Shown piece after piece: positions 45,746 to 58,550 of a stretch of 64,000 nucleotides of DNA. The position numbers and the translations under genes are program-made. Location of the stretch: positions 124,001 through 188,000 of the forward strand of contig JADJWN010000005.1 of the NCBI GenBank assembly GCA_016716335.1, written 5' to 3'. Numbering within the stretch: the stretch's first letter is position 1; the number at the start of each line of letters is the position of its first letter. Source of the stretch: Saprospiraceae bacterium (GTDB lineage: Bacteria; Bacteroidota; Bacteroidia; Chitinophagales; Saprospiraceae). Under the pieces are notes generated by a model. The model did no database searches. It saw nothing but the letters and a program-made list of their open reading frames with translations, and was not told the DNA's origin.

Positions 45746-47851
45746 ATGAAAATCAAATTTCTCATCATGTTTGTAATGGCAGCAGTAACCGTATTTGCGC
45801 AGAATGAAAATGAAGTCAATGTACTCAATACCCGTTTTGATACTCCATTTAATACGGTACCCTTTAAGGAAATCAGGGATGAATATTTTATGCCCGCAAT
45901 CCGGATTGCTCTGGAGGCCGGTAGAAATGAAATAAATCAGATCACTGAAAATCCTGCCAAACCGACCTTTGAAAATACCATAGTGGCCCTGGAAATGTCA
46001 GGTAAAGAGATTACCAAAATATCCAAAATCCTGATGCATCTCAACTCTGCCGAAACCAACCCCGTGATTCAGAAGAATGTGCGGGAAATTTCGCCACTAT
46101 TGACTGAATACCGCAACGACATTTCTCTCAATGAAAAGCTGTTTCAGCGCATTAAGCAGGTCTATGCCGACAGAGACAAGCTCCGGCTCGACCCGGAGAG
46201 TGCCATGTTGCTAGAGAAAACCTACAAGAATTTTGCCCGCAACGGGGCCAACCTGTCGCCGGAACAAAAGGAGCAGCTTCGGAAAATCAACAAGGAGCTC
46301 GCCGACCTTTCCATCCGCTTTTCTGAAAATGTCCTTAATGAAACCAATGAATTTACCCTTCATATTACAGATAAGAATGACCTGGCAGGACTGCCGGATT
46401 TTGCGGTGGAATCAGCCGCTGCCACTGCAAAAAAAGCGGGTAAAGAGGGATGGATATTCACCCTGCAGGCTCCCAGCTATGGTCCTTTCATGCAGTATGC
46501 TGATAACCGTCAGCTCCGAAAGCAGCTCTTTGAGGCCTTCAATTCCCGATGTTTCAAACCGGGCAAAAACAGTAATGTAGAGATCATAGACCGGATTGTG
46601 CAGCTCCGCTATGAAAAGGCCGTATTGCTGGGATATGAAACCTGGGCAGACTATATACTAGAAGAGCGCATGGCCAATAAGAAACAGATCGTCAATGACT
46701 TTCTCGATGAGATCCGGAAGTATGCCGAGCCGGTGGCTCAAAAGGAGATGGCGGAACTTACTTCCTATGCCAGATCTCAGGGATTTGAGGGAGACAGCCT
46801 GCAAAGGTGGGATTACGCCTACTATTCAGAAAAACTGAAAAAGGAGAAATATGCCATCAATGACGAAATACTCAAGCCTTATTTTAAACTGGAGAATGTA
46901 CTGGACGGTATTTTCAGACTGACCAATGAGCTTTTTGGTATCAGCTTCAGGAGAAATGATAAAATACAGGTGTGGCATGAGGATGTGACGGCGTATGAAG
47001 TCTATGACCGCGACGGGAAGCTGCTGGCAATCTGGTATGGCGATTATTTTCCAAGACCGGGTAAGCGGGCCGGAGCATGGAACAATACCTTGCAGGGTCA
47101 ATGGGTGGAAAACGGAACTGAAATCAGACCCCATGTGGTGAATGTATGCAATTTTTCCAAACCAACGGACACCAAACCCTCTCTGCTTACCTTTTACGAA
47201 GTGCGTACTTTATATCATGAGTTTGGTCATGCGCTGCACGATATGCTCGCCAATGGCAAATATGCCAGCCTCTCAGGTACCAGCGTAGCCTGGGATTTTG
47301 TAGAGCTCCCCAGTCAACTGATGGAAAACTTTGTCTTTGAGCCGGAAGTGCTCAAGCTGTTTGCCAGACATTATGAAACCGGTGAGCTTATCCCTGCAGA
47401 CCTGATCCAAAGGATACAGGCCAGTGCTAATTTTATGTCCGGAATGGCCACAATACGGCAGCTGTCTTTTGGATTGCTGGATATGGCATACCATGGCAAC
47501 AAACCCTCCGGCAGGAGTATCGCAGAGATCGAAAAACAGGCTGACATCACCGGCAGGCTGTATCCCTATGCATCAGGATATGCTATCAGTCCGGCATTTT
47601 CACATATTTTTTCCGGTGGATATTCTGCAGGATATTACAGTTATAAGTGGTCAGAAGTGCTGGACGCCGATGCCTTCTTTCTGTTTAAGGAAAAAGGCAT
47701 ATTCAATAAAGACGTTGCTCAATCCTTCCGGGATAACATCCTCTCTAAGGGTGGGAGCGAAAAACCTATGGATCTTTATAAAAAGTTTCGTGGCCGTGAG
47801 CCCAAGGTAGAAGCGATGCTCATACGTGCCGGATTGCTGGTGACGCCGTAA
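45746..47851 (+). CDS. M3 family peptidyl-dipeptidase (Dcp-like), exported
   Basis: 701 residues. Signal peptide (FLIMFVMAAVTVFAQ). Zinc motif HEFGHALHDML at ~491 with the downstream Glu in WDFVELPSQLMENF: thimet/neurolysin-like M3 fold. The substrate-side GYAISPAFSHIFSGGYSAGY near the C-terminus matches Dcp. Removes C-terminal dipeptides from oligopeptides, here in the periplasm. Could also be OpdA-like, but the signal peptide and family features favour Dcp. Confidence 0.92.
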   Translation: MKIKFLIMFVMAAVTVFAQNENEVNVLNTRFDTPFNTVPFKEIRDEYFMPAIRIALEAGRNEINQITENPAKPTFENTIVALEMSGKEITKISKILMHLNSAETNPVIQKNVREISPLLTEYRNDISLNEKLFQRIKQVYADRDKLRLDPESAMLLEKTYKNFARNGANLSPEQKEQLRKINKELADLSIRFSENVLNETNEFTLHITDKNDLAGLPDFAVESAAATAKKAGKEGWIFTLQAPSYGPFMQYADNRQLRKQLFEAFNSRCFKPGKNSNVEIIDRIVQLRYEKAVLLGYETWADYILEERMANKKQIVNDFLDEIRKYAEPVAQKEMAELTSYARSQGFEGDSLQRWDYAYYSEKLKKEKYAINDEILKPYFKLENVLDGIFRLTNELFGISFRRNDKIQVWHEDVTAYEVYDRDGKLLAIWYGDYFPRPGKRAGAWNNTLQGQWVENGTEIRPHVVNVCNFSKPTDTKPSLLTFYEVRTLYHEFGHALHDMLANGKYASLSGTSVAWDFVELPSQLMENFVFEPEVLKLFARHYETGELIPADLIQRIQASANFMSGMATIRQLSFGLLDMAYHGNKPSGRSIAEIEKQADITGRLYPYASGYAISPAFSHIFSGGYSAGYYSYKWSEVLDADAFFLFKEKGIFNKDVAQSFRDNILSKGGSEKPMDLYKKFRGREPKVEAMLIRAGLLVTP

Positions 47852-47923
47852 AGGGGACTGATATCATTTACCACTTTAAACAATTTTTTGCTTTAACGCA
47901 AGCGTTTCCATATTTTCTGAAAT

Positions 47924-47963
47924 AAAAAAACCCGCCTGACAATATGCAGAGCGGGCTTTTTAT
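47924..47963. terminator. Bidirectional terminator between the peptidase and atpC
   Basis: An A run followed by CCCGC, loop, GCGGGC and a T run. Works for the peptidase gene on + and atpC on -. Confidence 0.85.
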
Positions 47964-47983
47964 TTATATGGATTTTGATCCTT

Positions 47984-48238
47984 CTATGATATTTCAGAAG
48001 CTCCCTGTACCAATAGGGCTACTTCGTTTTTCATCACTTCCACAAATCCTTTGGTAATTGTAAAGCTGAGTTTCGTGCCTTTGCTGTCGATGACTCTTAC
48101 TTCTCCTTCACCCAGGGAAGAAACAATAGGAGCATGGTTTTTGAGTATTTCAAACTGACCGCTTGTACCGGGTACCTTCACGGATTTGACCTGACCATGG
48201 TATATTTCCTTTTCCGGGGTAAGTACGATGAGTTGCAT
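47984..48238 (-). CDS. atpC: ATP synthase epsilon subunit (short form)
   Basis: 84 residues: only the N-terminal beta-sandwich (LIVLTPEKEIYHGQVKSVKV, GQFEILKNHAPIVSSLGEGE). It lacks the C-terminal helical hairpin that inhibits ATPase activity in E. coli, as is usual in Bacteroidota. Follows atpD; the rest of the ATP synthase operon is elsewhere. Confidence 0.95.
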   Translation of the reverse strand: MQLIVLTPEKEIYHGQVKSVKVPGTSGQFEILKNHAPIVSSLGEGEVRVIDSKGTKLSFTITKGFVEVMKNEVALLVQGASEIS

Positions 48239-48268
48239 AATTACAATTTGATGGGTTAAAACAGATTT

Positions 48269-49815
<1,547 letters not shown>

Positions 49816-49837
49816 TTAAGATTTTTAAAAACCGCCG

Positions 49838-49845
49838 CAAAGATA
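49838..49845 (-). promoter_or_regulatory. -7 box of atpDC
   Basis: Minus strand TATCTTTGCGGCGG followed by TTTTTAAAAA, the same start-region layout as the ribosomal promoters. Confidence 0.65.
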
Positions 49846-50025
49846 GCATTTATGTATGATTGAATGTATGTGTCATGTATAAATATGTACATGATTTTAT
49901 CCACATTTTTCAGAAAAAGAAAATATAATTGAAGTGGGAACAATGATCAGGTGGGCAATACCAAATAATATTTCAGTATATCAATATACCCTGACGAGAT
50001 TTGTCTAAGAATATGGCATTTTCAA

Positions 50026-53000
50026 TTACTCCTGAATAACCATCCTGCCTACCGCAAAGCTTGTGTAATTAACAGGGTTTATCAGATTCCAGAAATATAC
50101 TCCTGCTCCCAATTGATTGACTCTGACATTGAATTGGTCAGAGATGCCCAGATCCTGATTCCATACCTGTATGCCGTCTGTGCGGTAAATAATCAATCTG
50201 ACATTTTCTGCCCGGGCTATTCTGAATTGTACGAAATCCCTGACTGGATTGGGGTACACCAGAGGTTTGGAGGTGGACAAATCTTTGGAAGACACTGTGG
50301 AAATCTCCAAATCATATTCATTGCTTTTCAGTTCAAGATTTCCTGCATAGTCCCGGGCTCTTGAAAAAAATCTGTACACATTGCCCGATTCAGCCGGCAA
50401 AGTTAAATTTGTCGCAGTGGTACCGGATAGTAAAAGAGTATCCTGTCCGCCATTAACTGACATATAAATGTTGTAGGTAGATATACCTGAACCAGAATCT
50501 GTACCTGTCCATTCCAGCGATATCGTACTCTTGTCTGAAGACAATTCGCCTGTGACTCCGGATTCGGGAGCAAACAGATCAAAGCTGTTGTAAAATATAT
50601 TGGTTACAATTGGTAAATTGGAATCGAAGATAATGTTGGCTTTATTTTCAATCCGTAATTCATGTTCGGCTTTATGTTTTAAATCAATGGTAAAAGAGAC
50701 ACTGCCCTGACCCTGAGGAGGTATAAGGTTTGGAGGTAGAAAACCCAGATCTGGATCTTCTGTGAGATCAAGAGTCTGTGGGTCAAGACTTTGAAAAACC
50801 CAGGTAACAACACCTGTCATGGTGTCCAATGAAGCAGAAATCCGGACTGTCACATTTTGTGCAGGGAGGAAATAATCCGCCAAAAAGGAATCAAAGACTC
50901 CTGTGGGAGTAATGATGCTGTCCCCGATTTCAACAGGGCCGGGTCTGAAAGTACTCAGATCAAAAATGTTATGGTCTCACGTGTCTGTAATGCTTACCAC
51001 ATGTGCAGGTGCGGTGGCATTGGATTGATTTTCAAAATAAATGGTATAAGGAATGTTTTGCAGATCTGCATGATAATTGTTTTCACCCCAACCGAGATAG
51101 CCTGATTTTTCATTCGGATCAAAGGATGATACCGCCGTTATCTGGTTTGTCTGCATATTTTCTGATTCAAATTCTGCTTCGCATATATTTCTTTTGGAGG
51201 GGATTCCATCTCTGACAGCAAGATTTAAAATATAATCCATTGCAAGCTGTATTAATACATTCCTGAACTCATTATCCTTAATGCCGCATTTATTTAATGT
51301 TGTACCTATGGATTTGAGGTAGTTTACAATAAATCTGGAATGCGTGAGGTTGTCACCGGAATTATTGATTAATTTTATTTTGTCCAGTTCTTCTGTAAAT
51401 GTGAAGAAAAAGCACTCCAATTGTGGTTCAGTAATTTTTTCGTCAAACAGAGTATTGATAAACTCCAGGTTTTCAAGGTAATTGTCCTTAATACAGTTCA
51501 GCTTATTTTCGTTAACTGGAGACTGATACCATGCTTTTTCAGTCCAGACAACTACATCAACATCTTCGGTTGATTTAATTTTAATTTTAAAGGACTCTGT
51601 GCCTCCCGGACGAATCAACGGTATCAAAAAGCTATATACTCTGTAACTGTTCTGATTGTCTGTTTTGATATTTACAATAGTGTATTCTGGACCAGATTCT
51701 TCATTTCCGTCATCTTCAATATTGAAAAACAAACTCTGTTCAATTTCTAACTCTATGTCATTGGTATTTTTGACCATAATGTAAAATGGGACCACCGTTG
51801 CGTCCACATTTCCATTATTACCAACTTCAACATTGTAGGTAGTGAAGGTGTTTTTCAGTATTCTGTTGCGACCAGTCAGTCTTGCCCAAGTGTCAGGTTT
51901 ACTGCCCTTAGCTATATTAAACCCATTCTGTATTCTGTAATTAGGTCCGCCGGGTTTTGCAATTTCTACATCTACGGGACCTTCCTCAGTACCGCGTAAA
52001 TCAAAATTGGCAGCCAATGTACCTGAGTTCTTCAGAATGGCATTGACTTCCTTTATGACAGTTCCATTTTTGATTAGCCGGACTTTAAAATCATTATCAA
52101 AGCCTCCGCCATTTATATGCATTGTGACATCTCCTGTATTGCCTCCTTCTTTGGGATGAATTCGTGACACTCCTTCAATGCTTATTTTTTTGCACATTTC
52201 AGAAGTGCCGGCCGGATTAACGGATTTGAGGCAAACATTGTACACACCCGGTGTTGCATATGTATGAATTGGGTTGACAGTATTTACTGTTGGGCTGCCG
52301 TCATCAAAGTTCCAGGTATGATTCGCCTGTTCAGCATTTGTGAGATTTTCAAAAGCGAGTGTATTGTTACTCTTTTTGAACTTAAAATCAGCTTCAGGGG
52401 CTTCGAGTTTATCTACATCTACCTGATATCCGAATACTCCGGAGGCATATTCAAGCTCAAGAAGATAGATGCCGGGCTCGACGGTTTGATTTACTTTTAG
52501 AGCTTTATCAATATTTGTTTCATTGAAAAACTCACTTTTCAGCAAATGGTCATTTGATTTAAGTCTGATATTACCGCTGCCGATTCTGTCGATCAACAGG
52601 TTCAGGGAAAGAATGCTGGGTTTTTTTACCTCGAGATAATAATTGTCTGCTACGTCTTTCCCTTTACCGGCTTTGTGGTATCCTAATAATCCTTCAATTC
52701 TGACATTTGCTGGAAAGGTGTCCAGATTGACTCTCAGGTCATTAGGCTCCCGGTCTTCATTCCATTTAGGCGGTATAAACTTTGTTGTAATTTTGTAATC
52801 AAGCGGGGCGTTGTTAAAATCTGTAATACCCACAAAATATGTGCCTTGTAAAGCGTGAGTCTCCATAACCCATCCTTCCGGAGGACTGTTCATATTCTGT
52901 GGCATAAATAAATTGTTCAAAATTATTTTATTGGAAGACGAAGAATCCTGATTCGTCAGATTAGCAGCACCCGGACCAACTTTATTTATGGTAAATTCCA

Positions 53001-53565
53001 CAGTACCCGCTTTATCCTGGGTGTATGTATACCAGTCTGCCTTATCGTGACCTGTACCGGAATGATAATACCCGAATGTACCGGATACGCTGCCGTCCAA
53101 TGGGATTTCTATGGCAGTTTCAAAAGATTCATTCATTTCAGGATCATTGCCGAAAGCAGGTGGAATGACCTGGGCTTCTATTTCGTAAAAGCCGACACTT
53201 GTGTTTCTTAACAACCGGATATAATACCTTCCCGGGCCTAATTGCTTAACCAGTTGATCCATATCCAATGGATTTACGGTAAACGGCATGAATAATGCAC
53301 TGATTATCGTATTTGGCAATATTCCATCCCAGATCTGAATCATAAACGAAGCGTCTCCATGCTTGGTCACATTCAATTTAAAACTTCCACCGGCAGGTAG
53401 ATCTATTACGTACCAATCTTCGCTGTCAGTACCTGTCATGGTACCTGAAATTTTCTGTCCAAGCATAATGGGATTTGCCTGTCCTTGATTGTTATTGGGT
53501 TCGGTATCAGCTGATAATGCTACCGCAAATAAGAGAAAAAATGCCAGAAAAGTGAATTTTTTCAT
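50026..53565 (-). CDS. Large T9SS-secreted PKD/IPT repeat protein, interrupted by an in-frame stop
   Basis: Signal peptide (KFTFLAFFLLFAVALSA), repeated PPC-like beta domains (DTEPNNNQGQANPIMLGQKI; DSEDWYVIDLPAGGSFKLNV), a PKD domain (NHTWNFDDGSPTVNTVNPIH), an IPT/TIG-like domain, a conserved region SFDPNEKSGYLG, a fibronectin-like domain, and a C-terminal type A sorting domain (VYPNPVRDFVQFRI ... GVYFWNLI). The frame is continuous except for TGA at 50977-50979 (after VVSITDT), directly followed in the same frame by DHNIFDLSTFRPG. So one codon, probably Leu or Trp, became a stop. As written, the product would lack its secretion signal. A long surface or adhesin-like protein; its ligand is unknown. 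Confidence 0.88.
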
Positions 53566-53918
53566 CGATACAGTAAGTTTTAAGTTCAGTAATTTACCAA
53601 AACTTCCCGTAAGCAGGATTTTTTAGGGTTGGTTTGGGTAATAGCATATTTTTAGTACAAAATACTAACTATGCAAATATAGGCAGAATTAATTTATTTA
53701 TTGCAGATACAATAAAATATTTTATGTTAATGTGGTTCAAGTTTTCAGATTTGTGTCTGATGCAGTTCGATTGGTATTTCAGGAAAAATGTATTTTTCAA
53801 ATTGTGCATTGAATAATTTATTTACCGGCATTTGTATTGGTTTGTTCAGGATTATCAGCGATGCGCTGGTAAATTACAGATCTCAAATTTCCTGTTTGGG
53901 TTTTTTAAACTCATTAGA
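53566..53918. other. Intergenic region upstream of the PKD protein
   Basis: About 350 AT-rich bases. TATATTTG on the minus strand (53674-53681) is the likely -7 box of the gene starting at 53565, giving a leader of ~100 bases. No gene seen. Confidence 0.45.
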
Positions 53919-54392
53919 TCAACATAATATCCTGGGATTTCTCCTGAAGGCACATCCCAGTTCTACCAGAGAATCAGTTTTGGTAATGCCGGGAATATTG
54001 TCAATTTTTTCATACAGAATCCTGCGCATATGCTCATGATTTCTGGCTATAATGCGGATAAACAAGGTAAAGGCTCCGGTGATGTAGTAGCATTCTGTCA
54101 CCTCCGGTATGTCTTTTAATGCGTCAATGACTCTTTGCGAATCTGCATCTTTGTCAAGTGTCAGGCCGGTAAATGCCGCCCAGTCATATCCTGTTTTTTT
54201 TTCGTTGATCACCGGCTTGATGGCAGTTAATATGCCGCTCTCCATAAGTCTGGACACTCTTTGGTGTACCATAGTATTGGAAATGCCCAATGTTTGTGCT
54301 ATGGCTGAAAAAGCCATTCTTCCGTCTTTTTCCAGACATTCAAGGATAGCTACATCATGCTCGTCCGGTCTGTATTCGGTATGATTTTCCAT
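53919..54392 (-). CDS. Lrp/AsnC family transcriptional regulator
   Basis: 157 residues. N-terminal HTH: LDEHD-like start (RPDEHDVAILECLEKDGRMA) and SAIAQTLGISNTMVHQRVSR. C-terminal RAM domain (VTECYYITGAFTLFIRIIA). Feast/famine regulators sense amino acids. Divergent from rocD with 130 bases between, so it probably controls that gene. Confidence 0.93.
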   Translation of the reverse strand: MENHTEYRPDEHDVAILECLEKDGRMAFSAIAQTLGISNTMVHQRVSRLMESGILTAIKPVINEKKTGYDWAAFTGLTLDKDADSQRVIDALKDIPEVTECYYITGAFTLFIRIIARNHEHMRRILYEKIDNIPGITKTDSLVELGCAFRRNPRILC

Positions 54393-54425
54393 TTTTCACT
54401 TTATACACGACAAAAATAACAATTT

Positions 54426-54484
54426 TGACTTAAAAAATAGTCTTAAAAATAAAAATTGATTTATATTTGCCATTGATTAAGTCA
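54426..54484. promoter_or_regulatory. Shared Lrp-rocD control region
   Basis: Inverted repeat TGACTTAA (54426-54433) and TTAAGTCA (54477-54484) flanks the rocD -7 box TATATTTG (54462-54469). Spacing fits two Lrp sites on a wrapped promoter; binding is inferred. Confidence 0.5.
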
Positions 54485-54522
54485 TTTTTCAATTATTTAA
54501 GCAAACTAAAAAAATCATTGCC

Positions 54523-55806
54523 ATGCACAGCGTTGCCACAGAGTCAGAATTGATACAATCCTACATAGATAAGGAACACAGATATGGAGCCCACAATTAT
54601 CATCCATTGCCGGCCGTGCTCGAAAGGGGAGAAGGGGTATTCCTCTGGGATGTGGAGGGCAAGCGTTATTATGACTTCTTATCTGCCTATTCGGCTGTCA
54701 ATCAGGGACATTGCCATCCGAAAATCATAGGTGCCCTGAAGGCTCAGGCTGAAAAACTGACCCTTACTTCACGGGCTTTTTACAGCAATATGCTCGGGCA
54801 TTGTGAGCAATACCTCACAGAGATGTTTGGTTTTGACAAAGTGCTGATGATGAACAGCGGTGTAGAAGCGGTTGAAACAGCCATCAAACTGACCAGAAAA
54901 TGGGGTTACACTGTCAAGGGGATAGAAGAAAACCAGGCCGTTATCCTCTTTGCCAAGGGTAACTTTCACGGACGTACTACCACTGTGATTTCTGCATCCA
55001 CTGACCCAACCAGCAGAAAAGGATTCGGACCTTTCATGCCGGGACTACTTACCATACCCTACAATGATATCAATGCCCTGAAGATTGCGCTCGAAACCAA
55101 TCCCAACATCGCCGGATTTATTGTGGAGCCCATACAGGGTGAAGCTGGAGTGGTCGTACCTGATGATAGCTATCTGAAAGCCTGCAGGGAATTGTGCAGG
55201 ACACATAATGTATTGTTTGTAGCGGATGAAATTCAGACAGGGATAGCACGGACAGGAAAATTGCTGGCATCCTGCGGTAATTGTACCTGTGCGGCATCTT
55301 GTCAGAAGCAGTATGAAGTAAGGCCCGATATACTGATACTGGGCAAAGCCCTGTCAGGTGGTGTAATGCCGGTCTCCGCTGTGCTCGCAGACGATGAGAT
55401 CATGCTGACTATCAAACCCGGAGAACACGGATCGACCTTCGGAGGTAATCCGCTGGCATGTGCGGTGGCCATAGCAGCACTGGATGTGGTACAGGAAGAA
55501 AAGCTGGCAGAAAATGCCATGAAAATGGGAGAAATCTTCCGGGCAGGACTCAGAAAAATCGCTGCAAAATATCCGCTCATCAAATTGGTCAGAGGTAAGG
55601 GGCTGCTCAATGCCATTGTCATAGACAGTGATGAAGATTCGGAACTTGCCTGGAATATCTGCCTTAAATTCAGGGACAACGGACTGCTGGCAAAACCCAC
55701 ACATGGCAATAAAATCAGACTTGCCCCGCCGTTGGTCATTACAGAAGCACAGGTACAGGAGGCTTTGGACATTATTGAAAGGTCAATCAGTCATTTCAGT
55801 AATTGA
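54523..55806 (+). CDS. rocD: Ornithine-oxo-acid aminotransferase
   Basis: 427 residues, class III PLP aminotransferase. [20 protein letters not shown], the PLP Lys in [16 protein letters not shown], and [20 protein letters not shown]. Converts ornithine and 2-oxoglutarate to glutamate semialdehyde and glutamate (arginine/proline metabolism). An unusual Cys-rich insert ([15 protein letters not shown]) sits just before the PLP-Lys segment. N-terminal start ATG 54523 fits the -7 box at 54462. Confidence 0.93.
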   Translation: MHSVATESELIQSYIDKEHRYGAHNYHPLPAVLERGEGVFLWDVEGKRYYDFLSAYSAVNQGHCHPKIIGALKAQAEKLTLTSRAFYSNMLGHCEQYLTEMFGFDKVLMMNSGVEAVETAIKLTRKWGYTVKGIEENQAVILFAKGNFHGRTTTVISASTDPTSRKGFGPFMPGLLTIPYNDINALKIALETNPNIAGFIVEPIQGEAGVVVPDDSYLKACRELCRTHNVLFVADEIQTGIARTGKLLASCGNCTCAASCQKQYEVRPDILILGKALSGGVMPVSAVLADDEIMLTIKPGEHGSTFGGNPLACAVAIAALDVVQEEKLAENAMKMGEIFRAGLRKIAAKYPLIKLVRGKGLLNAIVIDSDEDSELAWNICLKFRDNGLLAKPTHGNKIRLAPPLVITEAQVQEALDIIERSISHFSN

Positions 55807-55941
55807 TTGAATTTTAATTTTTATTATGCGGGCAGGTCCGGAAGTCCTGATTGAAGTCAACAGATTATACTGATTTTTTTCAGTTTATATCATTCAATAC
55901 CGCAAAATAGCTGATAAATTACTATTATTAACAATTTCAGG

Positions 55942-55972
55942 TTGTCACGGTATAGATTTTACCTTATCTTTG
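55942..55972 (+). promoter_or_regulatory. Promoter of the secreted gene at 56068
   Basis: TTG (55942-55944), 20-base spacer, TATCTTTG (55965-55972). The rest of 55807-56067 shows nothing else. Confidence 0.75.
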
Positions 55973-56067
55973 TAAAGGTTTCCTGATTACAAAAACTTAT
56001 TCTGCCCGATGCTCACTTTATGAGGATTGAAGGTTTATTATATTAATCAGCTTAACCTTATAACATT

Positions 56068-57709
56068 ATGAAAAGAATATTTAATTACATTCGGATGCTT
56101 TGGGTGTGTCTTCTGGTATTGGATTTATCACCCGTTGCATCAGCAGCTGATTCAGCCTGTACAGTTATGCATGACCTTTTCGGATTGGGAGTATGCGATG
56201 GATCTATAGGTATTGATGTAAGTAAGCCCATACTCCAACATACCTGAGCAATCCGGTGAACACGAAAATAAGGTACTGAGTTGTACCATCTCCTGGCCTC
56301 GTGACATTACCATTTCCCAATGTGTTGGATTGGCCGGAAGTCCGACCATATCGGGGCCATGCTCACAGCAGATTACCTTTTCTCCTATTGATCATGTAAT
56401 TTCAGAATGTAAATTGACTCTCAGAATCTGGACAGCTATAAACTGGACTACGGGAGAGCAACTGACTCATTTACAGAGAATTGTCGTTGACCGTGATTTT
56501 CCTCATCAATGCAATTCTTATCTCAGAGTTAATGTTTTGTCAGGTGATCAGGTATTGACGGCAAGACAGTTGATAATAGATGCAGACCCATCCAAAATTT
56601 ACAGTTTTTCACCTGATGATGAAAGTGATTCGACCCGGGTGATAAAGCATGAGTCGCCCTTTATTGTGCAGTATCATGTTTACAATCTTACGGATACATT
56701 GTTCTGCATTGCAAGAATAGAAAAAACGGTATTTTATCCTGATCTGCTGGAAGTACAGGATAATATAACAGTAAATGCCAATCAAGGTGTATATAAGGTA
56801 TCAGCCCTTGATTTTGTGAAAAATAAATCTCCGTTGCCGCAGGGTGTATCTGATGTCAGAATAGCCTACAACGGAAATGATTACAGGACGAATTTTACTT
56901 TTTCAGGATTTTTTGCAGGAAATTATGTGAGTTTTGTATTGAGATTCAAAATAGGTGGAAATTTCTTTAACTATGGGATAGTGCGTGCATATTTTGAGCC
57001 TAAGAATGCGGGAACAGTCGAGCCTATCATGTTTTATGCCTATGATCGCATGCTGGAGGCCGGACAGGAATATTTCATACCTGTATATTCCTCCAATTTT
57101 GTGAATGTGATAGCTTTTCAGTTTCAGCTGAATGTAAATGACGCTACTTTGCTGGGATTGGGCAATGGAGGCATTTTAAACCCAAATTCGATCAACCTGA
57201 ATGAATCGAATGTTAAAATACTTTGGCTGAGTGAATTGGGAGATGGGAGAAATATCCCGAAGGATTCTGTGTTGTTTTCCTTGCGGCTCAGGCCTGAAAA
57301 ATCAGGACTTCTCTCTGAATTTATCGAACTGGAAGAAAAAGAATTCACTGCCGAATCTGTTTATGGTGGATTAGAGGCGTCGCCTTTTGTCATCTTTGAA
57401 TTCCTGCAGGGTGGACCATCTTCAACTGCTGATTATGATTATAAATATAAAGCAATCAGAGTGGCTCCCAATCCGGTCATTGGCAATAATCTTAATTGGG
57501 AATGGTATCCGGGAGATGAAAGACCGGAATCAGTGAAAATTATCGATGCTGCGGGCAGGATTGTCAACTTTGAAGGACAGGAGATCATCGGCTCAGGTGC
57601 GCATTTTGCTGTACCCCTACCCGGAAACCTGATCAACGGTATGTACATCCTGCAGGTGCAAAGCGAAAAGGGAAGGGTGGTCAATGCAAAGTTCATCCTG
57701 CACAGATAA
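56068..57709 (+). CDS. T9SS-secreted protein with cohesin-like domain, frameshifted
   Basis: ATG 56068 gives a signal peptide (MLWVCLLVLDLSPVASAA) and CTVMHDLFGLGVCDGSIGID, but this frame stops at 56246-56248. The rest (CTISWPRDITISQCVGLAGS to the end at 57709) is in another frame. The switch maps to CCC at 56227-56229; one C fewer gives DVSKPYSNIPEQSGEHENKV. The body has a cohesin-like strand region (FVNVIAFQFQLNVNDATLLG, SVLFSLRLRPEKSG) and ends in a type A sorting domain (VAPNPVIGNNLNWEWYPGD ... GMYILQVQSEKGRVV). Probably a surface protein with an early Cys-rich domain. Confidence 0.8.
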
Positions 57710-57870
57710 TAATGGCTATTTAAGAATTCGACTTCCATTCGGAAAAAGTTATTTTTTGCACCTGATTTTCAATCATAGGTTGCCATGATGTGATATGAAT
57801 GGGATCACGTTTTTCAGGCTGCTGTGAAATAAAATTGCCCGACATAATACCCTGATTGTTTCCTGACTTG

Positions 57871-57878
57871 TACCTTTG
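57871..57878 (+). promoter_or_regulatory. -7 box before the acyltransferase gene
   Basis: TACCTTTG, perfect match, about 100 bases before ATG 57977. No other feature in 57710-57976. Confidence 0.55.
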
Positions 57879-57976
57879 GGGTTCCGGCAAGGTGAAAGTG
57901 TATAGTACATGATTGCATTTTTTTACTTTTTGTACAGGAGTGCAATGGTATTCATTAAAGAAGTAAGTCAGGTAAT

Positions 57977-58540
57977 ATGATCCGGTTTATTTGCAGAGCA
58001 TTACTTAAACTTTGGGGATTCAGATATACGGGCAATTTTGGAACAGACATTCCCAAAAAAATATTTGTAGTATATCCCCACACTTCCAACTGGGATTTTC
58101 CTTTAGGCATACTGCTCAAAGGGGCTATTCCGCTGGATGTCAATTATGTGGGTAAAGATTCATTGTTTCGCTGGCCCTGGGGATGGTTGTTCCGCTGGCT
58201 GGGCGGCATACCTGTGGACCGGAGCAGGAGTACCAATTTTGTAGATACCATGACTGCACTTTTCGGTAAATATGACAGACTTGCATTTGCCATTGCTCCT
58301 GAAGGTACCCGAAAAAGGGTGAGAAAATTCAAATCCGGTTTTTATTATATAGCTCTCAAAGCCGGTATTCCTCTGATTCTGGTGAAATTTGATTTTGGAA
58401 AAAAAGAAGTGCATTTCAGTGAACCTTTCATGCCCTCCGGAGATTATGCTGCCGACCTGAGACAAATCATAGAATATTTCAGAGGCACACAGGGCATACA
58501 CCCGGAACTGGCTTGTCAGTGGGAAGATGAAAATATATGA
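57977..58540 (+). CDS. Lysophospholipid acyltransferase family protein (PlsC-like)
   Basis: 187 residues. Acyltransferase motif I HTSNWD (HX4D) and motif III FAIAPEGTRKRVRKFKSGFY. GIPVDRSRSTNFVDTM and ALKAGIPLILVKFDF match the rest of the fold. Shorter than PlsC (~240), with no N-terminal anchor helix. Likely acylates a lysolipid or a lipid A-like acceptor; specificity not deducible. Overlaps the open frame of the next gene, whose real start is 58551. Confidence 0.88.
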   Translation: MIRFICRALLKLWGFRYTGNFGTDIPKKIFVVYPHTSNWDFPLGILLKGAIPLDVNYVGKDSLFRWPWGWLFRWLGGIPVDRSRSTNFVDTMTALFGKYDRLAFAIAPEGTRKRVRKFKSGFYYIALKAGIPLILVKFDFGKKEVHFSEPFMPSGDYAADLRQIIEYFRGTQGIHPELACQWEDENI

Positions 58541-58550
58541 CACAGATTTT

